Origin: Xanthostigma xanthostigma
Lineage: Eukaryota > Arthropoda > Insecta > Raphidioptera > Raphidiidae
Reading direction: 5' to 3'
Length of the DNA: 64,000 bases
NCBI GenBank assembly: GCA_963575645.1
Contig: OY754467.1
Location: forward strand, 33,663,108 to 33,727,107
Part shown: one piece after another, positions 1 to 10,314 of the stretch
Layout of the letters: each line of letters begins with the position of its first letter
Position numbering within the stretch: position 1 is the first letter of the stretch
Notes under the pieces: generated by a model
What the model was told of the DNA's origin: nothing
The model's input: only the letters and a program-made list of their open reading frames with translations
Databases searched by the model: none
Program-made: the position numbers and the translations under genes

Positions 1-216
1 CTGATTACCTGTCACACTCCTATGCTCAAAATTTGCTTACCTTATCCTAATATCGTAAAATTCCTTCATTCGCCCATTGCTATTAATTAAGTGGAAGTTT
101 AAAAATGTACAAAATAACGGGAAGTGTGGAAAATAGTAATGGTGCGAATAGCGTCTGTTATGACATAAAGTCGAGAAACGGACGCTAAACGCATTATTAT
201 TATTATTATTATATTA
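1..216 (+). repeat. tRNA-derived SINE, 3' fragment
   Basis: The window opens inside the 3' half of the SINE seen complete at 50745-51162 (-) and 56474-56873 (+). The shared body runs through AAAATAGTAATGGTGCGAA (about 129-147) and GAGAAACGGACG, and ends in an ATT-repeat tail at about 191-216. The tRNA head lies outside the window. Confidence 0.75.
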
Positions 217-913
217 TTTGCTTCTTGAAATCTGAGAGTGGTGTTTAAAAAAAAATAAAATTTGAAAAATGAACAATAATGCGATGCAACCTTATTTTAA
301 AAATTGCACGAAGCTCTATAATTATGTTTTACTGCAAAAGTTTAAATAAATTACAACGAAAAGTTTTTTACGAAACATATAAATTAGACGTAATATACGA
401 TTATAGCACCGACTAGCCATCATGGCTTTATTAAGTCTGGATTAGTCCTGCGTGTAAAAAATATAATGAGCTTATTAAAGCTTGCGGTATAATATTATTT
501 TCCGAAATAGATAACTGTGTAATTTAGAGTGAAACTTCCAGTTATCGATACTGTTTTAAAGCTTCAACAGATCGTTTATCGTTGGAGTCAGGGATGACAA
601 CGTGACGGATATTCGAGTATAAGTTTTTTTCGACATAGGTACCGATAAATATTCGCTGAAATAAAATTATTACATGTCCGGCCATTATTAATCTACTAGT
701 CGCTACCCGCGACTCCGCACGTTATGAAGATGAAATAATGTTTTATACAACAGCAGTGGAGCCTTCGGCTCCACCGTATTACATTATTGTTTGTCGCATA
801 TTTTTCGAATGTCTGCAATTTTTAGTATCATTTAAAATTAGCCGATATTTGAAATTTTTTAATTTTTTTTAGATTAAATGTTTAACCCCCTTAGGGAATC
901 AATTTCCAAAAAT
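217..913. other. No gene seen
   Basis: AT-rich sequence with stops in all frames. There is a short hairpin around GGAGCCTTCGGCTCC (about 758-772). I recognise no coding sequence or complete element. Confidence 0.5.
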
Positions 914-1514
914 TCTACGTTATACTATAAAAATTTCGTGTCGCAACAATCTCCGAAACCACTGAAACGATTTTAATGAAATTTTGTAAATGTGTTTTGC
1001 TTGGTCCAACTTACGCTATAGGATAGTTTTTATTAGGTATTTTGTACAAAATTACGGTGTTTTGTGGAAAAAAAATTGTTTTAGTAACACGTAACATGTG
1101 ATAGAATTTACTTAGAGCTATTAGTTCAGAAGCAAACAAGAAAAAACTGTTTTAGTACCAAGTAGCGACATCTGATAGAATTTGCTCAAAGCTGTTAGTT
1201 TAGAAGCAGTTCTGGTAGAATTTGCTCAAAGCTATTAGTTCAAAAGCAAACCTGGCAGAATTTGCTCAAAGCTTTAGTTCAGAAGCAAATCCGGTAGAAT
1301 TTGCTCAAAGCTATTAGTTCAGAAGCAAATGTGGTAGAATTTGCTCAAATCTATTAGTTCAGGAGCAAATCTGCTAGAGTTTACTCAAAGCTATTAGTTC
1401 AGAAGCAAATCTGTTAGAATTTGCTCGAAGCTATTAGTTCAGAAACCGAGTCGCAAATGAAATATATATTTTGCAAAATTATATTTATCGGGTGAAACCG
1501 GGACGAATCGCTAG
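914..1514 (+). mobile_element. Non-autonomous Helitron, copy 1
   Basis: The start (about 924-1025) matches the Helitron copies at 11987 and 62912: TTTCGTGTCGC, then CTCCGAAACCACTGAA, then GGATAGTTTTTATTA. The 3' end is GGGTGAAACCGGGACGAATCGCTAG followed by T, i.e. a short GC hairpin about 10 nt before CTAG, the usual Helitron terminus (given here in pieces: GGGTGAAACCGGG, ACGAATCG, CTAG). The 5' TC is placed at 914 but the flanking base is not the expected A, so the left edge is approximate. No Rep/helicase frame; mobilisation must have been in trans. Confidence 0.7.
1174..1445 (+). repeat. 40-bp minisatellite inside Helitron
   Basis: Seven head-to-tail units of 39-40 bp. The core is TAGAATTTGCTCAAAGC, then TATTAGTTCAGAAGCAAA. 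Units differ by a few substitutions. One or two units of the same sequence occur in the related Helitrons at about 12165-12235 and 63475-63525, so expansion happened in this copy. Confidence 0.85.
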
Positions 1515-1982
1515 TCGAACTATAATTACAAAGTAAATACATTAATAATAAATCCGATAACGGCTAAAAACTAAATCTAATTCAGATCTTCATAAAAATG
1601 TTAGACGATTAGATGGCCAATCCCTAACGCGCTACAAATAAGACGGACATGAAAAATGAAAGCTTTAGCGCGTAGTTTTTGCGTGATATAAGCCTGTCGT
1701 GGAATGTGATTACACTGAAATAACTCGTGAGCGATCAGACAATTATGATAGTTTTTTATGTAAAAAAAATGATTGATTCACTCGTCGGACAGTTTGTGCG
1801 GCCGGTATAAGAGTATTGGTTAAAACTGGTTTAGGTGGGGGCTTGTAATACGCAGTCTACTGCTGCTATTATATTCTGTAGAATCCGCAGTTTTCTGAAA
1901 ATACATTATCATTCTGCCGAGTAAGTTATACAGTTGACCACAAAGCAAGTCACATAACTTTTTGCACTACCCCCTATAAAAT

Positions 1983-2335
1983 GGTGTCTTCCCACTTGCG
2001 GTCGGAACAATTTTCAGTCCACTTGCGGTCAAATGATGAAATGCAAATAGTATCAGGGGTGATCTCACTTGGGGTTAAGAAAATAACTTTAAAAATCGAT
2101 TACGATTACGGGCTGCTGTTGATGCGATGGTGTTTTTGGTGGGCAGTGAAAAGCGATGGGGGTATAGGGGAGTTCCTTAAAAAACGATTACGGGGTGCTG
2201 TTGAAGCATTGGTGTTTTAGAAATTATCAATTTCTCACACCTAACATTATTTTCTTTTAATAATATCGATTGACCGCAAGTGGGCCGATAATTGTTCTGA
2301 CCGCAAATGGCACGACCGCAAGTGGCACTAATTCC
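1983..2335. mobile_element. Short TIR element with CACTTGCGGTC subterminal repeats
   Basis: Flanked by a 7-bp direct repeat ATAAAAT (1976-1982, 2336-2342); removing the element restores CCCCTATAAAATAGC, a sequence also present uninterrupted at about 14485-14502. The motif CACTTGCGGTC or a close variant occurs twice near the left end and three times inverted near the right end. The interior (about 2078-2215) holds about 1.7 units of the 83-bp satellite found at 7026 and 50092, in opposite orientation. Superfamily unknown. Confidence 0.7.
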
Positions 2336-2427
2336 ATAAAATAGCGGCTTTACATGCACATGACAGATTAAGTGATCTGTTACGTCACAAGTACGGTAAA
2401 GTAAAACATTAGTGGTCGCGCTATATT

Positions 2428-2860
2428 AAGGTAGTTCACTCGTGAAACGGATTTTCTTAGGAATTTAATAAAATTGAAGTTTAGGTTTAATAAAAGTGCC
2501 TTATATTTAATTTAAAAAATTGGAATCTTTTCACCGACTGTAAAATGAGATATTAATCAAAATGTGCTTAATTAACATGCTGGAGGTATACCACGTACCT
2601 ATAAAGAAAACGAGTACATTCCAGAATATCTCGAAAACGGTTCTTAGTATATTTCTTAAAAACTAATGCATTATATATTAAAAAAATTATGATTTTTTTG
2701 ATAAAAACTCAATTTTTTACCGATTTATTAAAAAAATATAGATTCTTAAAATAAAAATATTTTTATTGTAATTGTATAGGAGCGTATCTGTATATTAAAG
2801 ATTATATGTGTTGGGGTACAGTATCTTACAAAACTGAACGGGTATCTGTAACTATTAGTG
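2428..2860 (+). mobile_element. Truncated copy of element H
   Basis: Begins with AAGGTAGTTCACT, the inverted terminal sequence of the larger copy at 44451-45744, and continues collinear with the reverse complement of that copy's right half (GGATTTTCTTAGG, then AAAGTGCCTTATATTTAA, then TCGAAAACGGTTCTTAG). The other terminus is missing. No coding capacity. Confidence 0.65.
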
Positions 2861-3365
2861 GTTATTATTATGCTATATTTTTGCCTGCGACTGTAAATAA
2901 GTAAATAATTATTGCATTTTACTGCATCATAGATATTATTTCGTTTAATATAAATGTAAAACTTGTTTATGATCGTCCTGTAACATTTATCATAAACTTA
3001 GCTCACAATAGGAAACGACGTTGTTGGCAAGTTTTAGATATGAACCGATCTGATTCAGGGTGGCGGGCGAGAAAAATAAAATAATGTGTTGTCATCAAAA
3101 AACCTTTTATAGTTGGCGATCATCAATTAACTGGTGACACATTCGTTTCAGGTTATGTTGGTATCACTGAAGTTTATATCTGTTGGGGGGGAGGAAGAGC
3201 GGAAGATTACCGCGATCCGCGCTGAACCGGTGTAGTCTTATATGCACCCGTAAACGTTAACAATCTTGTTTTTTGTCGCCATCTATATTGCAATAGAGAA
3301 AATACTTGACAACTTTTACAATAATACAATTTAGATGAGTAGTTACAGTTAGTAATTATATTAAT
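2861..3365. other. No gene seen
   Basis: AT-rich spacer. The sequence AATAATACAATT at 3320-3331 recurs just right of the next inverted repeat (about 3997-4008) and may be a target-site duplication for it. Confidence 0.4.
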
Positions 3366-3462
3366 ATTTTACAGAGTAGCTACTGTTTGCTACAATTGTT
3401 AAGAAACACCCATTGTTACAACGCCATCAACATATAAAAATTAGTTTATTTTTTCAAACAAT

Positions 3463-3534
3463 GTCACCGTCGGGATACGAACCCCGAATCATTCCACTCT
3501 CGCGGCGGACTGAGTTACATTACACCACAGTGAC
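3463..3534 (-). pseudogene. tRNA-like sequence (left arm)
   Basis: Reads on the minus strand as a 72-nt tRNA-like unit. Acceptor strands CAGTGAC and GTCACCG occupy the ends of the unit and pair. An A-box-like TGTGGTGTAATG and a B-box-like GGTTCGTATCC are present. A 5-bp T stem TCGGG/CCCGA closes an 8-nt loop instead of 7. The anticodon loop lacks U33. I read this as a tRNA-derived pseudogene or SINE head; isotype not assigned. Confidence 0.6.
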
Positions 3535-3829
3535 ACAACTATCAAACTATCATTCTAATATTTATAGCATTGGTAACAGATTTTTTCACATCATGCGAGA
3601 GCCAATTATATTAGTTAACGCTAGATATGAACCAACACAGTAGTGAGAGCTATGAGTGAATCAAAGGTGAATATTTAATGTAAGGAAACAATTTCACCTT
3701 TGATTTACTCATAGCTCTCACTACTGTGTTGGTTCATATCTAGCGTTAACTAATATAATTGGCTCTCGCATGATGTGAAAAAATCTGTTACCAATGCTAT
3801 AAATATTAGAATGATAGTTTGATAGTTGT

Positions 3830-3901
3830 GTCACTGTGGTGTAATGTAACTCAGTCCGCCGCGAGAGTGGAAAGATTCGGGGTTCGTATCTCGACGGTGA
3901 C
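3830..3901 (+). pseudogene. tRNA-like sequence (right arm)
   Basis: Mirror copy of 3463-3534. The acceptor GTCACTG pairs with CGGTGAC (one G-U). The anticodon arm TCCGC/GTGGA has a 7-nt loop CGCGAGA. The B box is GGTTCGTATCT here, so one T-stem base has changed relative to the left arm. No intact tRNA function is claimed. Confidence 0.6.
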
Positions 3902-4161
3902 ATTGTTTGAAAAAATAAACTAATTTTTATATGTTGATGGCGTTGTAACAATGGGTGTTTCTTAACAATTGTAGCAAACAGTAGCTACTCTGTAAAATAA
4001 TACAATTATTAGATGTCTGCATAAGTATATCAAACATATAATATTTTTATCCATCCCCCCTATAAAATATCTGCTTTTCATGCTTGTAAAAAAACCCATT
4101 TTGCACTAGTGTTAAAAGTAAAAAAAAACTCGGGTCGCAGTGCGAAACCCTGCCGACAATA

Positions 4162-4651
4162 TAGTGTATTTGCTTTTATAGGCAGTGTGGCTGTATTATA
4201 TGAATTTAACTTTGTTTTTGGACAAAATAAAGAAAATTACCCCTTAATACACCCCTTAAAACAACATTTTTTTACTTAATTTCAATACTATATATCAATT
4301 CAACATCTGTACCAAATTATATACACCCTTCAGCATGTAAATCCATATCGGTAAACTTGCGTTTTCATAAAATTTGTAAGTCCGGTCCTGTCGGGCCGAT
4401 TTTTTTAAAATTTTAGCAGTACATTTTAATAATTACTAAAGGGTTAAATTTTAAATTTGAAACGATTCTGATAATTTTTTCGGTATTTTTGGGCCCGAAA
4501 ACTTTTTTCAACCCCTAAATACCACCCTTAACATGGCCCGATTGGGCCCATTTTAAATAGGCTTCGTGCGGTAATGGATTCCAACGTGTGGACCAAATTT
4601 CGTTCAAATCGATTAAGTCTGTCGAGAGTTATCGTGCTAACACATATATAT

Positions 4652-4698
<47 letters not shown>

Positions 4699-4830
4699 TA
4701 TATAAACATTTCCAAAAATGGTGCCAAACTTCTTAGAAAGTTATGAAACGTCGAGAAATTTTGGTCCGACCTCTAGGTCCCGCCATCCGACCGACGCCAA
4801 TAGTGTAAGTGCCTTATGGCAAATACACTA
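4162..4830. mobile_element. TA-type TIR element, copy 1
   Basis: Ends are inverted: TAGTGTATTTGC with TATAGGCAG on the left, GCCTTATGGCAAATACACTA on the right. The inverse copy at 41431-41920 shares both ends and most of the body (AAATTTAACCCTTTAG and GGTGCCAAACTTCTTAG equivalents). Copy 1 has about 200 bp extra (about 4510-4700) ending in an AT run that copy 2 lacks. The sequence GGGTCGCAGTGC just outside the left end is shared by both copies, so the true element may start near 4133. Confidence 0.65.
4644..4704. repeat. (AT)n microsatellite
   Basis: About 30 AT units with one AAAT and one ACAT interruption. It follows ATCGTGCTAACAC and looks like the simple-repeat tail of a LINE fragment (GGACCAAATTTCGTTCAAAT) inserted in the element. 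Confidence 0.95.
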
Positions 4831-4974
4831 ATAAACGTTGCCCAAAGCAACACTCAAATAGAAGTGACCTTCCTCAAAATTGAACTGTAAAAAGTTTTTG
4901 AGTCGGAGAATTTAACAGTGCTCCCCGATTTTGTTCAAAATTTTAAATATGTACACTGTACAGTCTTTTATTTA

Positions 4975-5345
4975 TACTAATATATAAAGAGGTAAAATTT
5001 GTTTTTTGTTTATTGATCTCTGGAGATACTGAACCGATTCTAAAATTTCTTTCACTAATAACAAGCTACACTATCCCTGAATAATAAAGACTACATTTTA
5101 TTTTGATAAAAAGAAAATTAAAATTCAAAATAAACCGATTTTTGAGTACATGGTGGAAGTACAGTTATTTTTTATGGTGGGAGTCCGGGTGTATACAAAA
5201 TCTTTGTTTAAAATTGACTACTGTTGTCACTGCCGAGTGGGGCGCAGTCCAGCCGGGTAAGAGTGTAATACCGTGGAGCCACCGTCGCTGCCGTGTTTCA
5301 TCTCAAGCCCTGGTAGCGGCGGAATTCCTTATAAAACCGTCTATT
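4975..5345 (+). repeat. Helitron-like dispersed repeat with CATGGTGGAAGT motif
   Basis: The start ACTAATATATAAAGAGG and the sequence GGAGATACTGAACCG resemble Helitron 5' ends in this window. About 5148-5180 contains ACATGGTGGAAGTACAG and ATGGTGGGAGTCCGGG, matching the reverse complement of 42215-42265. No canonical 3' end is visible, so it is probably truncated. Confidence 0.45.
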
Positions 5346-5671
5346 TAAACGTTTTAAACGAAAGCTTTTGTCCGCCTCTGCACTATTCAAAACTATATCC
5401 AATTCTAACATGTGGGACGACATCATTGTATAAAGTTACGATGTAATATGTACATTTCAAGATTGTTTCTAGTGCGGCTTCTTCTGTGAACAGCAAATTC
5501 TGTAGCAATGTACTAATTAAAACAAAATAGTTTGCCATTTCGTTATTTGATGTATTTTCAGGCTTTGAATAAACATTTCAGCTCTGCAGTAATGTGTTTG
5601 AGCTAACGAAATAGCTGTAGGTAGTTCACTATTTGATGTACAAATAGTGACCTATAACTGTCTATGATATT

Positions 5672-6226
5672 TCGGTTTTAGGGTTCCGTACCTCAAAAAG
5701 AAAAAAGGAACCTTTATAGGATCACTTTGTTGTCCGTCTGTTAAGACATTTTTTATCTGGAACGCGTGGAGGTATCAAGTTAAAATCAGTCAGGTCTGCA
5801 ATCACTTGGAGCTGTGAAAAAATCAACTTCTAAGCCAACGCAATCAAAAGGTACGGCCGTTTATGTTGCATATTTTGACACTCGCAAGGAAATCAAAACC
5901 TATAGAGTGCTTCCCGTTGACCTAGAATCATGAAATTTGGAAATAAGCAATGTCTTATAGTACAAGTAAAGGGAAATATCTGGAAACCGTAAATTTTTAG
6001 TTGCATCACAAAAAAACATTTTTTTTTGCGATTATAAACCCATTTTCAACTTCGATGTACAATGCGATACTATTCATTCCTTTTTTGGTTCTTTTATACT
6101 TAAGTAATAAAATAACTTTGATTTACAATTTTGGTATGAACTGCTACAGCTTGTTTGTACCGTTTGGTTCAATGGGGGCCTTCTGGAGGACCTGAAAAGA
6201 CAGACAGACGGACGAACAAACAAATA
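5672..6226 (+). repeat. GGGTTCCGTACC dispersed repeat
   Basis: Starts AGGGTTCCGTACCTCAAAAA, continues through TAGGATCACTTTGTTGTCCG and ends in GACAGACAGACGGACG. I recognise this as a repeat type frequent in lepidopteran genomes, but cannot classify it. A related piece in reverse orientation lies at about 35655-35700 (GGTACGGAACTCTAC). No credible coding sequence. Confidence 0.6.
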
Positions 6227-6788
6227 GAAAATAATATATGTAGATGACAAGATTAACCAACACTTAAAGACTACCGCGCTAAACTCTCTAAACTTTACTG
6301 ACACTAGTAAAGATCTGCGAATCCAGCGTGATCTGCGCGTGGTCTTCGTGGATTTTCTGTAATCGTTTGAGAATTCATCTGTCTTTTGACGACAACCAAT
6401 AGAACCTACAGAATCAATAGGTACATTAACAACAATGTCTCTTGTATACAAACATACACCCTCTTTCCCCAACCCGCGTCGGTTGTTCTGTATGCTTCAT
6501 CGCTTTCAGAGACACGGCAAGAAACACGACCTTACGGGATTCTTCAATTAATCAAAACTTCATTGATAACAGCTTTTCAATAATGTTTCTTTGTAGATAA
6601 ATATAGAGACTTTTTATAAAAAAATATTCTGTACGTAGGAAAATCTGCAGAACTAAAGTGTAATGTTAACCTGGTGTATTTTACCAGTTCGTGCATAATA
6701 AATATTATTACTTAAGAAGAGAATACCAAGATATACATTTTTTTGTTAATTGATAACGTCATCACAATCAAAGATTATCTGAATAATA
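6227..6788. other. No gene recognised
   Basis: Moderately GC-rich at about 6290-6560, with overlapping short open frames on both strands (132 codons on minus, 65 on plus). Neither has recognisable domains or splice signals. Probably repeat-derived. Confidence 0.35.
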
Positions 6789-7385
6789 GGGTCCAGTACG
6801 ATAACTCGATGTGCCCAAATTTTGACTTTTTTAAGTCATAGAAAACGCTAAATTTTGACGTTCCAAAAAAAAAATAACTTTGCGGATTATTCACAAATTT
6901 ACTAAAAAATAAGTAGAAATTTTTCGTCTTTCACTGTCATTTTTTTAATCTAACCAATCAGAAATCACATATACACGTCATAACAAAAGATATGGAATTA
7001 CTGTATTACTATCTTACTTTGCATACACGACCCCGTAATTCTTTTTTACAAAACTCCCCCGAAACGCCCTCCTCTTTTCATTGCGCAAAAAAACGCCATC
7101 GCATCGACCCGACCCCGTAATTGTTTTTTTACACGACCTCGTAATCGTTTTTTAAAGAACCCCCCACCAAACGCCCTCTCGTTTTCACTGCGCAAAAAAA
7201 AAACGCTATATAATCGACACGACCCCGTAATTGTTTCTTAAAGAATTCCCCCCAGACGCCTTCCCCTTTTCACTGCGCAGAAAAACGTCATCGCATCGAC
7301 ACGACCTCGTAATATGTTTTTTAAAGAACTTCACCCAGACACCTTCCCCTTTTCACTGCGCAAAAAAAATAAATTTTAAAATTCA
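6789..7385 (+). mobile_element. TIR element M, copy 1 (truncated right)
   Basis: Begins GGGTCCAGTACGATAACTCG, the terminal sequence of the complete copy at 49171-50429. The sequence ACTTTTTTAAGTCATAG near 6835 is the uninterrupted version of the site where that copy carries a nested insertion. The right terminus is missing. Confidence 0.75.
7026..7370 (+). repeat. 83-bp satellite array
   Basis: About four units of roughly 83 bp (starts near 7026, 7108, 7217, 7299), with one internal partial duplication. Unit landmarks in order: ACGACCCCGTAATTG, TTTTTTAAAGAACTCC, TTTTCACTGCGCAAAAAAA, CGCCATCGCATCGAC. The same unit occurs at 50092-50322 and inverted at 2078-2215. Confidence 0.85.
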
Positions 7386-9110
7386 ATTTTATTATGTAAA
7401 TAGCTGGAAATTTCCATAAACATTTTATCTTTGTTTTTACGTAACTTATCTAGGGTTGCCATATGTGAAGTCAATAAACTAGGCCAAGAAGGTAAACCGA
7501 ATTTTTGAGCTCAAAACCCAGACATAATTGCCAAGAAAAGTTCTTATTTTGCTGATGAAATTAAATATTACCTTAATAATACAGAAATAGTATAGATATA
7601 TTTTTTTACCATATTTGGTGCAACTTAACGTACAAATCTAAAGTAATCTATGGAATTTTACAAGCTTTTATTTAATCATATCTCTATTCTCTTTGGTAAT
7701 TAAATTAAAGAGACGTATAAAAATTAGAAAAACCAAAAAAAAAAAACTACTTTTTTTATTCCAATAAGCAAAAATATTTGTTTTCGAATTAAAGAAACAA
7801 CATTCTACTATCATCTCCTGATAAAAAATATTTATCTAGTCAAATTAAAATCCGGACTGTAAACAAAACCCCGCCCGGACGCCCTGAAAATAAGAACAAA
7901 TCCGGGGAATTCCGGACGAATGGAAACCCTAAACTTATCACACTATCAACTCTAGATAGGCACTCAAATTTGAAGGATAGGCTATTTTTTATCACGCTAC
8001 TTTCATGTTAAGCTCATGTCAAAAACCGACATCAACGCAAGCGAAGTCGCGGGGAAAGTCTAGTACTATACTGTACACCTGCATTGTAATGTTAATTTGC
8101 AAATGTGCCGAAGCTGAAAATTCTCGAATTAACGAACATTTAAGCGATAAAGAAGCATTTCTATAGAAATCCCGGACTGTTCCTGTTTTGTATATTTGCA
8201 TAACAGGAACACAAATATGTGTCCTTTTTCAAACCCTTTTCACAGATAAATAATATTCAGTCATTCAATCAAATTTGATGAACATTTTATCATCGGAAGT
8301 TGTATAGAAAACAGAACTTTCATTTTTGCACATTTTGTATAGATTGAATCACAATAGTATAAACCGGAGATAGATACACTACTACTCTTTACTAGACCGG
8401 ACATGTTCAACCTTAGGAGCCATGTCCTCTGTCGGAACCGTTTCCGATGTTTCCTTGGAACGCATCTTAGCACGTTCCTACTCCTATTTCATCATGAGAT
8501 CAGTTGCAATTCGTCAAGTCCAACAGCGGACACAGTTTCGCGGCCGAATGAGAGTGCATATTTACTGTATCGAGCGCCTGGTATGTTCGTCTAGGTTCGG
8601 TGTCGTACACTGTACGAATGCACGTCATTTATGGATTAAAAAAAAATAACACACAAACGATGATTTACTAGGGATTTATTAGTTTTGTTTTACTTTAACT
8701 TACTAGCGCGTAATGCATGTGAAGCAGCTACTTTATAGGCAGTAGTGCATTTTTTAAAGGAACCATATTATCAACTCTCGTTTTGCTAATAACCTTATTT
8801 ATTTATCTTAAAAGTAACTGTTTTCGAGCAATTTCCAAATAACTGTTTTAGACACTTTATGCGATCATATCCTATATCTGTTATACACGATCTACTGGAT
8901 TAATAAAATTATTATTATTATTAGAAACTCCTCGTTTCAAAAGTGAAAAAAAGTTAAGGTCGTGTTCCTTAACTATGCGTACAGCTATGTTTAATAAAAA
9001 AAAGTATCGTTCCACATTTTTTTTAGCTAGAAGCGCTATTTTGTCTGTAACGATCAAACTATTAACATTATTGATGACATCAGAATTCTTTTTTTATTTT
9101 AATGACAGAC
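7386..9110. other. No gene recognised
   Basis: Mostly AT-rich. A higher-GC patch at about 8400-8640 has a 75-codon plus-strand frame from 8422 (alternative overlapping frame from 8403) with no domain, signal peptide or clear splice sites. I do not call it a gene. Confidence 0.4.
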
Positions 9111-9324
9111 AAAATATAATAATAGAATTGGACAAAGGCGTAGCATTAAAATTAAGTGCGTATCTAGTACAAAGGATTTATAATTGATTTTCTTCATGTT
9201 GGCATTGTGAGGTGCCTAAAATATAATAATAGAATTGGACAAAGGCGTAGCATTAAAATTAAGTGCGTATCTAGTACAAAGGATTTATAATTGATTTTCT
9301 TCATGTTGGCATTGTGAGGTGCCT
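9111..9324 (+). repeat. Perfect 107-bp tandem duplication
   Basis: 9111-9217 and 9218-9324 read identical base for base; the units begin AAAATATAATAATAGAATTG and end GTGAGGTGCCT. The absence of differences implies a recent duplication or an assembly artefact. Confidence 0.9.
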
Positions 9325-9398
9325 TACTGGTAAAGCCATTAAATTGTATATACAGTGTTAAACTCTATATAGCGAACTTCCATTTAATAGTATTAATA

Positions 9399-9983
9399 GA
9401 CGATCGAACTTGGTACGGACCGGACAGCGGATATGGTCCGCTCCGTACCAAATCTGCTCGTCTAGACAGTAGTCTGCGTGTCCGCGCGGTTCGATGGTTT
9501 GCACATCGTACTTGGTCCGGTTCGTACTTATATCCGTGCGTGTGTATACAAGTACGATTGAACTTGATACATATTACCCGTATAACGACGTCATAGTAAT
9601 TCAAAACGTTGTGCAACATGACAGACATTTTGACAGATAAGTTATATTGTAACAGAGAAGCGCGTAACAACGCTCTAGAAATTCTTCGGGAGTGTTATGC
9701 AAAATATGATCTTCACTATCAAGCGATTTTATTAACTTCATATGACTAAATTCATCGCGATCTTTCAAATAGAATTTTGCCCACTCATTTCTTTTCTTCC
9801 TTGTTGTTTGTGGCGGCATTAACGTTGCCGATAGAACAATCGCAATTTTCGCGCGCTTAATCGGAGGCATGATGTTCACGACCTGTGTACACAAGGAGAC
9901 AACAGATTCGGTCGTCTGTTGCAACCAGCGAACTTGATCCGCCGTACCATATCCGCTCCCGGCCCGTACCATGTTCGATCGTG
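9399..9983 (-). mobile_element. PIF/Harbinger-like element nested in the pogo remnant
   Basis: Inverted ends: left GACGATCGAACTTGGTACGG, right (complement) CACGATCGAACATGGTACGG, with similarity extending further inwards. Both sides carry TATTAATA (9391-9398 and 9984-9991). Harbingers duplicate 3 bp (TTA/TAA); the longer match may reflect target preference or a true 8-bp duplication. The residual coding sequence supports Harbinger. Confidence 0.75.
9601..9870 (-). pseudogene. PIF/Harbinger transposase N-terminal remnant
   Basis: The 90-codon minus-strand frame starts at the Met codon at 9868-9870. Residues about 25-45 include NEWAKFYLKDRDEFSH followed by MKLIKSL, fitting the 'W-x(4)-L-x(2)-R-x(3)-SH' N-terminal region common in Harbinger transposases. 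The catalytic DDE domain is absent. The frame degenerates after the EEFLE segment and stops near 9601. Internally deleted and non-functional as a transposase. Family call is from memory of the pattern; an unrelated resemblance is possible. Confidence 0.55.
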
Positions 9984-10258
9984 TATTAATACCTACTATA
10001 ACGAAAAACTTACAACGTGGAAATTATACTAAGGTTTGTTTGGTTTATATTGTTACTCATGTATTGAAACACTCAATATAGCGTAACAACCACTCTCAAT
10101 AGCGAAACAATACGTCATTATTTAAACCCCAATAAACATTAATTTCAAACAAGGCGATGAAGAAGACAAAGTGGGTGAAAATGATATTGTTTTCTTTTAC
10201 TCTCCGTTAACACAGTAAAATATTCGGTCCCTTCAATTTCGCTATATGGAGTTTACAC

Positions 10259-10259
<1 letters not shown>

Positions 10260-10313
<54 letters not shown>
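10260..10313. repeat. (AAT)n microsatellite
   Basis: About 18 AAT units, followed by AAACATTTATTGCAAAAATT. The arrangement looks like the 3' tail of a LINE fragment inserted in reverse orientation (tail at left). Confidence 0.9.

Positions 10314-10314
<1 letters not shown>

Larger units (their letters stand above)
3366..3998. repeat. 633-bp inverted repeat with a tRNA-like sequence in each arm
   Basis: Left arm 3366-3671 and right arm 3692-3998 are nearly identical in inverse orientation, with a spacer of about 20 bp. Only scattered differences are visible, for example CATT versus GAAAG near the middle of the tRNA-like part. The arms start with ATTTTACAGAGTAGCTACTG. The matching 76-codon open frames in both arms are a by-product of the inverted symmetry. 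It could be two SINEs inserted head to head, or a foldback element that captured a tRNA-like sequence. Confidence 0.85.
9353..10259. mobile_element. Pogo/Tigger-like element remnant, interrupted
   Basis: The left end TACAGTGTTAAACTCTATAT and right end ATATGGAGTTTACACA are inverted, and match the ends of the copy at 25835-26358. The interior outside the nested insertion (9984-10259) shares TAGCGTAACAACCACTCTC- and GGTCCCTTCAATTTCGCTAT-type sequence with that copy. No transposase frame survives. It is split by the Harbinger element at 9399-9983. Confidence 0.65.

Noticed and set aside
3413-3951. Identical 76-codon frames on opposite strands
   Set aside because: Explained by the inverted repeat with tRNA-like sequence; not protein genes.
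6074-6472. 132-codon minus-strand open frame, the longest in the window
   Set aside because: No domain, biased Arg/Ser composition, runs into the GACAGACAGACGGACG end of a dispersed repeat; overlapping frames on the other strand.
7026-7370. CRISPR-like array
   Set aside because: Contiguous degenerate 83-bp tandem units, no unique spacers between identical repeats, eukaryotic context.
8403-8649. Two overlapping 63- and 75-codon plus frames in a GC-richer patch
   Set aside because: No signal peptide, domain or convincing splice sites; one frame is no better than the other.
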